From Smittium culicis (taxonomy: Eukaryota; Kickxellomycota; Harpellomycetes; Harpellales; Legeriomycetaceae): a DNA stretch of 36,568 nucleotides. This document shows positions 11,328-23,623 of this stretch, piece by piece; position 1 is the first letter of the stretch, and each line of letters starts with the position of its first letter. The notes under the pieces are model-generated. The model worked only from the letters and a program-made list of their open reading frames with translations, had not been told where the DNA came from and did no database searches. Both the position numbers and the translations under genes were made by a program. The stretch covers positions 1 through 36,568 of the forward strand of contig LSSN01004151.1 in assembly GCA_001970855.1 (NCBI GenBank). Reading direction: 5' to 3'.

Positions 11328-12235
11328 CTTTTCTCAAAGTCCTTTTTTTTCTTTTTTTGTTGATTTTCGTTTTTATGCGAAATTCATAGCATTTTTGCTT
11401 TTGTATTTCCGAATATATTTTACTTCCTGTTTTTTTACTATTCGTTTTTTTTTTTTTATCAAATTGATGCGCTTTTGTACTTCTTTTACACTATTTAATG
11501 GATGTTCATAGATCGCATATAAAAACGAAATTAAGCTTGAAAGTATAGCTTGTAAAGTATTGCATCCAAAATAAAATGTCAACAGTTATTGCCTTTGGCC
11601 TCGAATAAATCATCTTTTATAATATAAAAAATTTTAAAAGCAAAATACCTTTTCAAATACCATATTATTTGAAATTATTTAACTTTACTCAAAAGCTGTT
11701 AAGTATGATTTTTTCCTATTATTAAATATATTTAGACCATTGTAAAAAAAAAAAATTCAGTCAGCGCCAATTAAAATTTGATATAGGATTATAAAAAGTA
11801 TAAACCAATTATAATTTCAAGTTTTCATTTTGCTTGAAACTGTTCTTATAAACTCAAAACAATAAAAATCCCCAAAAGTTCAATATCGTTTTTTTGTTTT
11901 GCTTACTTGAGCTTTTTAAAACTCATATATGTATACATATTACGCTTATTTTCTTTGCACTAGCCAGAAATATTAATGAACGAAATTCAAATACAATTAT
12001 ATCAAATCACCCCCTTTTTATTTCAAAAACATCTCTAACGAAATAAAAAAGAATAGCAAAAATAAAAAATAAAAATATTCGAATAATTCGGAGTTAAAAC
12101 ACGAATCAAAACGCTAAGAGTCTGTCGCTTAATCTAAATCCAAGCTACTACAACATCATTCCTTTATTAAAATATATTATTTTTAGAACACAATAACACA
12201 GAAACTAAAAATTTTAAAATTACTTGTCTTAAAAA
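11328..12235. other. Intergenic PRP46-MED6
   Basis: AT-rich 908-bp gap between two genes on the same strand. It holds the PRP46 3' region and the MED6 promoter. Long T and A runs only; no gene or RNA seen. Confidence 0.6.
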
Positions 12236-13542
12236 ATGGATTCATTTAAAGTGGGAAATCTAATGGGCATAGAATGGCGTTTTTCTGAATGGATACTTCA
12301 CGCTGGCGGTCTTACTCCTTTAAACGTTTTGGAATACTTTAGTTTATCTCCATTTTGGGATCCTACAAGCAACAACGCAGTTTTACAGATGCAAACAAAA
12401 TTCAATGCCTTACAGCACGAAAAACTCCAATTAGAGTATTATTTTACACCATTTCTATACTATTTCTATATCTCATACCTTCAATATTTATTTATTTATC
12501 ATTGTGTCTATTTATCCACGAAAGATTTGGCTTGGTGTGTTATATTAGAGACAACTACTAATTACTTTTTTTCCAATATACTTAATCTATACACAACTTT
12601 AGACAGATGGTCGGAATTGAATTCGCACTAGCTTATGAAAAATTTCCAGATTATTACGTAATTGTAAAAAGAAAGCGTACCAGTCCCACTAAGAGTTAGT
12701 GTAATCAATACTTAGAACGGTTATTTTTCTTTATAACGTTATACATCTTTTGATGTCATAGTTTCGTTATACTCTTGTTAATTCTATTTAAAATATTTTT
12801 TGAGTATTATCTAACTGTGCCTATACGTTCCTCTTTAGCTTTAAATGTTGCTTTTTATTATATAATGCAAGGAAACATTTACCAAGCTCCGCCGCTTTTA
12901 TCTATACTTTCTTCGCGAATGGTATTTATTTATTTTTTTTATCAACTTTATTTTTGCATTATATATCAAGTTTAAAATTCCATCGTAACTTTTTTGTAAA
13001 TTTTAATTCAGCTAACTAGTTTAGATGTAATCGAAGATAGCTTTAAGGATATATACTCGAAAGTAGAGTTTCATCCAACAAACGGATATACTTGGAAGAA
13101 AGAATTGACTCACGAAGTTGCTGAAAAGGGATCTGAAAAAGAAAGCACAAACATCAACTCGAGTAGTCGTTATTCCAAAGACCAGTTCAAAAACTCTATT
13201 GATTATTTGCTTACTGTTGGACCTAACAGAAAAGGCGTGATTTCTGAGCAAACAAAGCTGACAAAAGAGTCTATACTAAAACATCAGAAGAGCCCTGCAT
13301 CAATTCTAAAAAATATTAATGGTCTCCATGATAATTTCACTGAAATACAAAAATCACAAAATAGAAGCATTGAAAAAACCCTAAAATTTAAATCTCCAAA
13401 TCTCAACCAATCTTTTACTAATAGTTCTAATGGTAGCGTTCTTGACGGTAGCAATAATGGACCTAACTCGTCTTTTATGTCCTTTGGAAACTCTTCTGAC
13501 AAACTACCTGATACGCCTAATCCATCGTTATATAATGGTTGA
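12236..13542 (+). CDS. MED6: Mediator complex subunit 6
   Basis: A head-module subunit of the RNA polymerase II Mediator, acting in the nucleus. Exons 12236-12435, 12603-12694, 12839-12921 and 13012-13542 join in frame to about 301 residues (human 246, budding yeast 295). The first exon carries the diagnostic block NVLEYFSLSPFWDPTSNN. Exon 2 gives MVGIEFALAYEKFP and YVIVKRKRTSPTK. Exon 3 gives FYYIMQGNIYQAPP and SILSSRM. Exon 4 starts LTSLDVIEDSF and contains the conserved FHPTNGYTW. The rest of exon 4 is a Ser/Asn-rich tail with no recognised domain. The exon 2 acceptor was placed at 12602 rather than just before the ATG at 12607, because only the former keeps the frame. The alternative would terminate within eight codons. 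Confidence 0.94.
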
Positions 13543-14194
13543 CTCAATTATAAAAAAACTCTACACATCTTCTAATGTATAATTTATCTAATTTTTTCTT
13601 CAGCTAAAAAAATATTTATCGCTACTTTTTTATCAAGCCAATAAAGTTTTTTCTTTTGCAAAGCTTTTGGTTGAAACTTCAGCAAGTCTAAGTTAATTCT
13701 TTAAAACTTTTTTTTACTTATTTCTACTTAAGTATATTATTTAGAGGTTTTTTACTAACATATCAGCCGAGGGTATGCTTTATTTTTAGTAGATATAGAT
13801 ATATTTTAATCGCAATCACTTAATTCTATCGCAATTTATTCTACGAATAACTTGGATTTTTCGTGAAAAGAAAAAATGGTAGAATTTTTGGCTTTTATTA
13901 CGCAAAATAAAAATAATATATGTAAAGATAAAGGTTGATAATATCAATCCAATTTTTTTTAGCTGAATTTATATATTTTATTGAATTAAACTGTTAATTT
14001 ATCGGTAAATATAGAAAAAATTAAGCTAAGAAGAATACAATCGAACATAAAAATAAGATAATATGGAAGTACCATAAAGATTTCATAGAACACTTATAAA
14101 ATATAGTTGGGCTGCTAAATGAAAGAAATGGGTATTTTATTTGAAAAGCGGTAAAATGGGTTAAAAAAAAGGAATGAGAGGACTGGGAGAAAAC
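13543..14194. other. Intergenic between convergent MED6 and prefoldin 3
   Basis: 652 bp of AT-rich DNA between two convergent 3' ends. It holds two 3' untranslated regions and no recognisable gene. Confidence 0.6.
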
Positions 14195-15257
14195 TTATGA
14201 ACTTTTGGCCAATCGGCGTTGTTTGACGTCCCAGTTATAAGTTCTTGCAGTGTTGACTTCCATGGTAGTGATTTGATCTCTCAAGAAATCTAAATCCTCG
14301 CATGCATTTTCATGGCTTTGCTTAGCAGCTTTCAATTTTGTAGACAGCAGATCTTTAGCTTCTTGTAAAGTATATTCGAGCATTACGTTAGCCTAAGTAT
14401 ATGATTCGATATTTATTTGGAGTTAAGAAGTGATTTAAATTGGTATTTTAGAGTAGCAATAAATAAAATCTGAAATAACTCATTATAAAAACATTTATCA
14501 TTGCGGAAATATGTTAATAGTAAAAAAAAAACTTTAACCGAAGAGTATATAGTTTAATTTACCCCTAGCCATAAGCAAATTTTTTCCGGTTGCTCTACTT
14601 TAGCTTGTACGTATAGGGTATCGTATAGTTCGAACGAAGTTTCTATAGGTGTTTCCACGTCCTAATACCCCCATAACAACGAAAGATAATTATATATAAG
14701 AAGTGTTAACGCTGTAGCTATATAACAATAACTATAATCCTGGAAAGTAAAAAGAAGCAATCGTTTTGAAATTTACATATTACAATAAAAATTTACCTCG
14801 CGATTCATTATAAATTCGACCATTTTCAAAGATTTTTCGATCTCGGGAATTTTATCTTCTAGTCCTTTGCGTCTTTGCATCGTATTTATCTCCATAAACT
14901 TATACTTGCTATTTAGAATAAAATATTAATTTTTTTAAATATGAATAGTGATGATGGTTGAAGGTTTGAAATTGCACTTATGTACAAATAACAAGGATGA
15001 TTACAATTATTATTAGCAATAAAACCAAATTTATAGAAAGATATAGAAAAAGAAAATAGAGTCTTACTTGATCGCTTCTGTGAATTTCTTTAATGTTATT
15101 TGTGCAGATTCGTTCTTACTGATATAATCTCCAATATCTTCCTGATGAATTAATATATAAAAAAATCTATCAGTAGAAGTAATTAGTATCAATTTATTAA
15201 AATGTAATTATTTACAATGAATGGAGCTTTAGGTATTCCGCGAGGATTTGTTTCCAT
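14195..15257 (-). CDS. PAC10: Prefoldin subunit 3 (VBP1/Pac10/Gim2)
   Basis: An alpha-type prefoldin subunit. The hexamer captures nascent actin and tubulin and hands them to the cytosolic chaperonin CCT. Exons 15257-15216, 15141-15068, 14908-14797, 14661-14563 and 14392-14195 join in frame to 174 residues (human VBP1 197). The short N-terminus METNPRGIPKAPF resembles the family's LGIPEAVF start. The first helix holds NKYKFMEINTMQRRKGLEDK, the hairpin region YDTLYVQAKV and CLWLGANVMLEYTLQEA, and the second helix DLDFLRDQITTMEVNTAR followed by YNWDVKQRR, all diagnostic of subunit 3. Two long helices flank a short beta region, the expected coiled-coil architecture. Confidence 0.95.
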
Positions 15258-16820
15258 TTTAAATTGTTGCTTGCTTGAATCGATTAAATTCCAAAATGTG
15301 TTTTTCAAATTTTTATTTTAAATAAGTAAAAATAAAAGAAATAAGATATTCAAATTATTAGTTATGTTAATTTTATAGAATTATATTTACTATTCTGTTG
15401 AAACCACGTCGATTTTATTTAATAACCTGTGATTATATTCTATACTTTTAGAAAATATTATTTTTGTTTTTGCCCTCTTATTTTAAACACTTTTGATAGT
15501 TGTTGATAATTGGATGTAGTTGCTAGTACCCATTTGAATTCATTTTACTTATTGGTTTAAAATTTATTTCACTATATATTAATTGGATTAGTATTATCTT
15601 TTATAATTTGTGCCTATTTATGTTTTTTGCTGATATTGAAAATAGATCAATCCAATCAAAGCTTTTGCTATATTTATTTAAGGTAGACATTAATTACAAT
15701 TTAAAAAATAAATTAATATCGGTAGAAAATTCAGCTATTTTAACATTTTAGTAAAAAGCAAATTTATTGATTAAACAGCCCACAACAGTTAAAAATAGCA
15801 TCAAAATAATTAAAAATTTACCTCAAGAGCTCTAGCAATTCACCAACCCTCATTTACTAAGAAATTTAGGCGCTATGAATTGGGATCAAGTTAAGCACTT
15901 TTCATCTCTGGTGGAGTATCACTATTATCAAAGTTGACTTGCAATGTTCATTATCTATTAAATAATATTCTGTGAATTTACTATATTCTGAATAATTATC
16001 CAAAGTATAGATAAACACAGTTTATTGATAATGTTTAATTATATATGCTTTTTCTTGGCTGAATATATTATGGCATAATTATAAAAAAGGTTGTTAGAAC
16101 GTTTTCTTCATACGTTATTTTCTTCAATTAATGTTACAGGCTTTAAAATATTTAACCACTGATATTTATTAAATAAAATAAAAATTCTGGATATTGCTTT
16201 TTGTTTAAAAATATTAATTTAAATCTAAAAATGAATTAATTTTTCACAGAATTTTAGATATTTTTTTTTTATCTCATTTTATATTGGAGCTATCGATTAT
16301 TATACAGTACACTAAATGACTTACATAATATGGCCAAATTTTTAAAAGTATGCAGCTTAATTCTTATTATAAATCTTTTTTGATCAATCTTACCTTCATG
16401 TATAATCCCTCTTCAATCTACTTAATCTATCTTTAAATTAATAAAAATTAAAAAATAATGAATTTTATAAATGAATTTAACCTGACGAATTAAAAATAGC
16501 TATTTGAATAAGCATCAATTTTCTTTTTTCTTTTTGTTTTATAAACTTGAACAGAAATTTTATATCAGATTGGCTAATAAGAAAGCCTTTTAATATTTAC
16601 TGACTGAAAAAAAAAATACGCAATAAAGTTATAAATTAGAAAATACTGATATGATGTTATATTTCCGCAATTGTTAATTTGATTAATACAAAATAGTGCA
16701 TTATTTATTAATACATATATAAATTATCTTATTGTCAATATTTTTATCATGGCAAGTCTAAAAATTCAAAAAAGGGTAGAAAAAACTAAATAAAAAAAAA
16801 GGGGGGGGGAGGGGAAGGGA
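15258..16820. other. AT-rich intergenic region upstream of prefoldin 3 and downstream of the RhoGEF gene
   Basis: About 1.56 kb. It holds the PAC10 promoter side and the RhoGEF 3' end. No exon-like or RNA-like segment was recognised apart from the polypurine run at its right edge. Confidence 0.6.
16792..16820. repeat. Polypurine run (A9 then G9 and further G-rich purines)
   Basis: A 29-nt all-purine stretch: nine A, nine G, then a g-rich purine tail ending exactly at the RhoGEF stop codon (16821-16823). In the RhoGEF transcript (minus strand) it reads as a C-rich then U-rich pyrimidine tract at the start of the 3' UTR. Confidence 0.85.
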
Positions 16821-19800
16821 TTAGAATTTGTGGTAGCGGATAAGATTATCGCGAATTTCTGGCGCATAAATAGTAGTTCGTTTACCGACATGGATGCCCT
16901 CCGATATTTTTTGGTACACTGCATCGTAAGCAATTTTTGTGCTACTTGAGAGATGCTCAATCCACTCGCTCGCAAGCTTTTTTGACGGGGCTTTTAGTAC
17001 AATCGATTTCTTAGTAACTACGTTATAAAGCTCAAATGATTCACCTTGGTAGAAGAAGGTACTTGAATCTGAGCTTGGCTTTCTAACAACCAGGTCGCAA
17101 AGGCTCATTGGAGGTAAGTAGATACTATGTTCACAGGATTTGCCATGTTTATCGATAAGAGTGATCAAGATCATATCATTAAATAGGAATCCATAAAGTG
17201 ACTTGGTTGTGTACAATTTACTAAGCTTTCCTTCAAATATGAGCTTTCTTTTACCTAACTCTAATGTTTCTCCGCTCAAGTCTGGTAAAAAACTGAACTG
17301 TGGGTTTGAAAGCAGTTTTTTTACCGCATCAATCTTTTCATCAGTAGCAATGTCATCGGATTTAGAGTCGACCTCAGAAATTATCCTGTCAAACTCGAGA
17401 ATAACTGACGACAGTTCAGTATGATCGTCTGAACTTGGGTCAGTATACTTTAAGATCGCACGAATAAGAAGCGGGTATCTAGTTAACCTTTGAATTGGAA
17501 GAAATAAAAATGACTGCAAATCTAGTTTTCTTGTTTTTGGGTTTCTCTCACATTGGGCTATAGTGTCAATTAGCTGAACAGACAATTTAGGGCTACTAGG
17601 GCTTTGTAATTTATTCTGCATATTTCCAAATTTATTTAAATCTTTTAAAAATGCTGCTGCCTTTCTATAGTTGGCCGAATATTTAGTATAGTTCTCTAAT
17701 AGCCCAGATGTTAGTTCCATAAGGGATGAACCTAGATTAATAGAATCAAATATATCAAGTGATATAGCATCATTATTAGCTTTTTCTATGTCTTGAACCG
17801 AAGGAGACTTTACTAGCTCGGAATCTGCAGCTTTAATTTTTTCTGAATTTACTTTTTTTAATCCTCCAGCAGATACATTACGTTTATGTCCCTCTCTGTC
17901 TTTCAAATAATGTTTATCAAATGAGTATCTAGAAGACAGTTTATTGATAGGAGCATGTTTCTTTTCTGGCGATAATGACGTATCAATACCAATAGCTTCA
18001 TTTTTTTTTGAAGAGCTGGCACTATACTCTTCTAACTCAAGCTCCAAGGAATTTATTGTTTCTTCAGTTAGAGTAAATCTGGCAATTTTGCTTTCTTTGG
18101 AGTTTTCTTCATTGGAATTAGATGGAATATTCATATCAGGGACTTCACGCTTATCTCTTAGGTTGCTTTGAATAAAGCTCGTATTTTTATATCTGTACAA
18201 AGGCTTTTCTACACAGTCGTCAGATATTTTGTCTACAAAAGTTGACGATTTTGATTTATTTTTATACCCAGGCGAGAATAATGTACTAGAAACTGAGGCT
18301 TTTGAATCATTAGAAAAAGTACCAATATTTTTATATCTATCTTTCGTAAGCTGTGGCATAGTTTCAGTAGTTTTTAGCTCGTTTAAAATATTTTTATCGA
18401 TACTGTCAACGCAAATCGAGGGTGTAAATCTGACAGGTTTATAGTTACCAGAATATGCGGGGTGTTTGTTTTTACCAACTGGATTAATAAGAGAACGGCG
18501 GTCTTGGTTGGAAAAAGATTTTTTTTGGTGGAATACGATGACTCTTTTTTTGGAATTTCCATGATTTTCTTTAGAAACTGTAGATTGACTAGAGAAGTAT
18601 AAGTCTTGCAAGCTGTTCAGGTTGTGAAATATCTTGACAGGCTCGAGTACATTTTCTAGAGCGCTGCAAATAGAGACGCTAGTCGTCGCAATGTTTTGGA
18701 TATTGCCAAATATCAAATCGGTGATAGTAGATTCGCACAAAGCTTCTATTGGATGATAAAATGCTTCAATAATAATTCCAATATCTCTTGCATATGAAGC
18801 TTCAGTATGATAAAGCTCCATTATAGCCTCTCGTCTTTTTTTAATTCGGTTTATCTCTTTAGTGCTCTTAGAATCTAGCTCAGGATGTTGGCTATCAATG
18901 CTCGATTCACTACTTTCTTGAAGGTCAATGCCGGTCCTTATGGTATGGTCTTCACACGCTCCGGTCGCACATTTATCGCAAGATCCGTTTTCATTCATAT
19001 TCAAAGTTTCTTGATGGTTTGTATCGAGTTCAGAGTTTGAACTATTATAGTTTTTCATCTTATCAACTGATAAATTAATATTTGGATTTTCTTGAATATC
19101 GCGGGTTTCGACCGAACATATTGGGCTCTCGAAATTTTGTCTAGAAAATGAGGTATTAGCTTTATTCTCGAAAGAGCTAGTAGATAGATTGTCACTATCA
19201 TCAGTATCACTTTCGGTAGAAGTATGTGATTTGAAATTTTTTGAGTTTGGGAAAGTATTAATCAGTTTATAAAAACTTTCATTTTCATTTTCACTTTTGC
19301 CAATGTTGTAATTCGCATTTCTTGGGCTAATATTGGTGTGTAATTCTTCTTTGAGAGATATAGGTTTTTGATGTGCATTATCTTTTTCATCATTTGATAA
19401 TGTAGGCTCTAAACTATTATCCAAATTTGAGGTGAAAATTGAGGTTGTATGTGATGCGTTGACAAGAGATTCTGAACCAGAGCGCGATTTAATCAAATCA
19501 GCTATAGAATTCTCTTTAAAATGACTATTAAAAGATTTTGAGTTATGTTTATCGTTAATTGCGTCTGTATTGTGCAAAGTCGATAAAAGGTTTGATTGTC
19601 CATTATTCGAAATATTTGTTTTTTCAGACATTTCTGTGCTAGCATTTTCGATTTCAACGTGGTCTGTTGGTTTAACAGCGTCGCTGGAATTCACATCAGA
19701 GACGTGAAGAGATTTAGTATATAATGAATTTCCCAAGTCACTGATTGTATCTGGGTTACTAGACGTTTTATCAGTGGAAGAGATCTCTTTTTTAATTCGA

Positions 19801-22800
19801 CAACTTTTTGTGTTTGATACATCATTATTTTGTATTGGATTTGTGTGTTCTTTAATCTGTTGAGGATTTGATCTAGTACTAGAATTTTTAATAAACGATG
19901 GAATATCCGGGATTATATTTGATATTTTAAATCGCGAACTGATTGATGATTTTTTTGACCCATCACTATAAAAGGTACCTAAGTCAATGGTATTATCGGT
20001 TGATGCGCGGCTGAGTAATGGTGGAGATTGGGATGAAAGAAAGTTTTCTAATGGAAGTCTTTCTGGAAATTTAGGATATGAGTAGCTAGATGACTTTTGT
20101 GGCAAGCTAGATATATTATTGGCAGTTTCTAGCTTTCTAGGTCCAAAAAGTTTTCCGTTTTTAGATTTATTTGGGTTAGATAAATTTATAGGAGCAGAGG
20201 AATTTTTTTCGTGATTTTTATTTAAAACAAGGTCAGTCGGTTCATTGATAGAATTTAAACGATTAACACTTGTGCTATTTAAACTAGAGATATGGTCAGA
20301 GTTCAAAGAATTGGTCCATTCAGGAAAATCTCTAGACAAATTCTCAAGCCAAATAGGATTAATCTTTGGTTTTGGTGCAGTTGGAATAGGAGGAGGAATT
20401 TTATTAATTTGCAGACTTTTTGACTTTACAATTCTACTAACACGAGGAGCTTCTATATCGGCTAGGGCATCATTATAAGAGTTTTCGGGAAAAGAACTAG
20501 TTTTTTGGAACTCGCTCTCAGCCTTATCGATGATCGAATTTGGGATAAAATTTTCTTGCTCTAAAATTCCTGTGTTCAAAGTGTTAAGACTTGGGGTTAC
20601 TTGGGAAGTATTTATTATATCTTCGGATATCTTTTTTTTGGTTAGAGGAGGTTTAGGTAGCGGTCGCCTAGTACCTGATATGATGGGAGTGGGTACTTTT
20701 GGAAGTGGTCTTTTGGGAGTTGAGTCTAGCTTGTGGATATGAGAAATCATTTCAGCAGGGTTGTACTCACAGTCAGGGTTTGGTTGATTATCAGGGAATT
20801 GTAATTTTTGGTTTAAGACATTTTTTGTCAACTCAATATTGGTAGATTTATTTGAGTGCGGGAGTACTCTAATTAGATCTGGAGATAAAGATTTGAAAAC
20901 TTTTTCAGGAATATTTGGTAGAGGTTTTTTATAGGGTCTTGGAGAATTAAACTTATTCGGGTCTCTTTCTGATTGAAATTTAGAAAATAGGGGCGAAGTG
21001 CTTTGTATACCATCTTTTGAATCAAGTATGCCATTAATTAAGACAGGTTTAGAAAGTTCGGTATAGTAATTCATGGGTTTTGTGGCGGATGTAATGTTAT
21101 GATTATCTCTTACTGTAGACTGACAAATTCTTGGTGGAAGCTTTGGTGCGTGTTCAATTGAATCTAAGATTGGTGTTGATAATTCGCAGTCAGTTGATGA
21201 GTGTATAATGCTTTCACTAGTATGTAAAGAATCAAGTTTAGTCGTTTTAGATACAGAATTTGGCAGTCCATTTTGAATAATAGAAGATTGAAGAGGATCT
21301 TTAGCATCGAGACTTGTAGGGTCATTTACATCATAATTAGTTAACACTGAATTTTCAACGCTACCAAGGACTTTTTTATCTAGACTTAATTCCGGATTTT
21401 GGTCACGGGTGATATCTAATTTTTGTGGAATAGGAATATCCGGAGGGGGTAAATGAAGAGATTCTAGTGTCGATGAATAAAGAGAGGGCATAGGCGATTT
21501 AAGAATTTGAGGTAAGGGTGATTTGGGTATTTGAGGCAAGGGAGACTTAGGTATTTGAGGTAAGGGAGATTTAGGAATTTCAGGTAGGGGAGATTTAGGA
21601 ATTTCAGGTAGGGGAGATTTAGGAATTTCAGGTAGGGGAGATTTAGGAATTTCAGTTAGGGGAGATTTAGGAATTTCAGGAAGAGGAGATGTGGGTTTTA
21701 AAGGTAATAGCAAGTGAGAAGCTTCGGGTATAGGTGAGCTATGAACATTAGGCAACTCGGACTGTACAGAAAGCTGAAGGTGATGAGGCGTGGTGATTGA
21801 AGATTGTGGTATTTCAGGCAAGGAGGATTTAGGGGGGTAAACATGAATTGGGTTTACAGAGCGCGGCGAAGATATTCTTGGTGGTACAAGTAATTTTTCG
21901 ACATATAAAGATGAATTAATTTGTAATGCTGGAGCACTTGATGGTTTTGGATCAGAGTTTAAACCATGCTGCTTGAACCCTTGGTAAATAAGCGAAATTA
22001 TTCATAATGTTAAAAAAAATTGTATATGGAAAACTAAAGTTACAGGGGTAAAAACGAATTAAAAAGTAAATAGGGACAGAAATGAGTTAATAAAAGCAAA
22101 CAAGCTCTATTTATAATTTTTTGGTTACCTTCACTGTAATATGTATGATCGATGGGCTCAAATTCTATGCGAGAGATGTTTGAAGTTTTGTCAATAGCAT
22201 TTAATTCATTGTCCGAGATAGTAGACGATTGTGCATTAGATTCAAAATCATTGCGAGGTAAACTGGATGATTTTCGGATAGGCTCTAAATCGCCACGTGT
22301 TAAATTAGGCGATGGTTGGATAGGCTCTAAATCGTCATGTGACAGATTAGATGTAGTTTTGATAGACTCTATGTGTTTGAGCGAAGAATATGATGATTGA
22401 GAAGAAGGTGTGCATTGTTTAATAGGTGAATTAAGCGGGCTTTGAGTTTTTTGAGACAAAAAGGGAGGGGGAGGTGAGGAAGGAAGATAGTTTAGCGAAG
22501 AACGAGATGACGGGGATGAGGTAAGACTGTCTAGCGAAGAGCGAGAAGAGTGGGATGGATATAAGCAAAATTTTTTTTGATTTAAGTTAACATCAAGATC
22601 CGGATTATTGTCAGAAGCAGTTTTGAGAGTAGGTAATACATTATTTTGATTATCGGTATTTATTTTATTGTTATATGAGCTTTTAATGTCAGCAGATTTT
22701 ATAATCCAAGTTTTTTGCCTAGATAATAGCGACATAAAGTGCTCTTCTTCGTCAGATTCGAGTGGAATTGATGAGTTGATGTATTTTCCTTTGTCTAGTT

Positions 22801-23623
22801 GAAATGGGGACTTATTTATAATCTTTAATGGTTCAGATTCGGTTTTAATAAAGTTATGGGAGGTGATATTTTTTAATTTGTTTGGGTTGAAGTGTTGGCC
22901 TTTTTTTGACTGGGGGCTTTTATCGGAACTGGAAGATGTGAAGTTGTAGATATCGTCTTCAGAGCTACTATTAAAAGAGGCTAAACGAGAGATAGAATAG
23001 TTTGTTTTGGGAGAGTCTGAGTATGATTTTGATAAGCTGACGCTGTTTTTAAATTTTTTAGGGATAGTATTGTAGTTAGGTGCATAGTTGTTTGAGCTTT
23101 CATTTTCGCTATTACTTGAATATTCTATATTTAGAGGATTAGTCACGGCATCAACACTTGCTCGATAATTGGGAATATAAGCTTTTAGAGTTCTTTTTTT
23201 AATAGCGAAGCTGGGATCTCGCGAGATACTACTTTTATGAATTCCATTAGTTGTGGGAAAGCTTTGGGAGTCGTTTGTAATACCATTTCCTTCGGAGTCG
23301 CTTAATAATAAAGTGTCTTCATTAGGGTTGACAACGTCATAGTTAAAACTTGAAGAATCATTGTCTATCGAATAGGGGATGAAAGCGCTTTTTAGGTATA
23401 AGGTAGGGTTTCTGCCAAGACTATTAATATGGGATAAATCAACGCTCAATCTTTTATCTCTGCGAATGGACAAACTTCTACGTATTGTAGAATTAGAGTT
23501 TGATATTGAATTGAGTTTTTCTTGAATTTCTTGAGAATTATTGAATTGTGTAGTTACATTGACTTTCGAATCAGAGATATTCTCAGATATGATGGGGGTT
23601 ATATTATTATTATAAGGGTCCAT
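16821..23623 (-). CDS. Large DH-PH Rho-type guanine-nucleotide exchange factor
   Basis: Two exons, 23623-22129 and 21979-16821, join in frame across a 149-nt intron to 2,217 residues. It should activate a Rho/Cdc42-class GTPase at the cell cortex; the target cannot be read from sequence. Residues 1-1540 are Ser/Asn/Pro-rich and probably disordered, with five degenerate 14-residue repeats (near the end of exon 1) and eight LPEIPKSP-type repeats (about residues 598-661) plus other polyproline motifs (RPLPKVP, PPPIP) that may bind SH3 domains. The DH domain starts at about 1546 (KRREAIMELYHTEASYARDI), is interrupted by a Ser/Lys-rich segment (about 1625-1903), and resumes with the DH core helix FLFLPIQRLTRYPLLIRAIL. 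A PH domain follows at about 2076-2174 (FEGKLSKLY...YGFLFNDMILIT...ASEWIEHL). The short C-terminus has no CNH domain, so it differs from Rom2/Rgf1-type GEFs. Confidence 0.9.
21493..21684 (-). repeat. 24-bp coding minisatellite (LPEIPKSP-type octapeptide, about 8 copies)
   Basis: Eight tandem 24-bp units, in frame inside the RhoGEF second exon, encode SPLPEIPK variants (E/Q and I/L substitutions towards the C-terminal end). A ninth degenerate unit follows to 21708. Four or five central units are almost identical, so copy number may vary between strains. Confidence 0.9.
22142..22351 (-). repeat. Five degenerate 42-bp (14-residue) coding repeats
   Basis: At the end of RhoGEF exon 1, five consecutive 14-residue units follow the pattern S-x-L/I-S/T/P-x-x-D/E-L/F-E/N-x-I-x-x-S/T, for example SNLSHDDLEPIQPS and SNISRIEFEPIDHT. 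They are diverged in sequence but keep exact 42-bp periodicity. Confidence 0.75.

Noticed and set aside
12355..12561. Open frame running from MED6 exon 1 into intron 1
   Set aside because: The second half is AT-rich intron translated as Tyr/Phe/Ile; the spliced MED6 model explains the region.
20245..20742. Plus-strand open frames with Gly/Phe-rich composition inside the RhoGEF gene
   Set aside because: Complement of Pro/Lys/Ser-rich coding sequence; no independent evidence.
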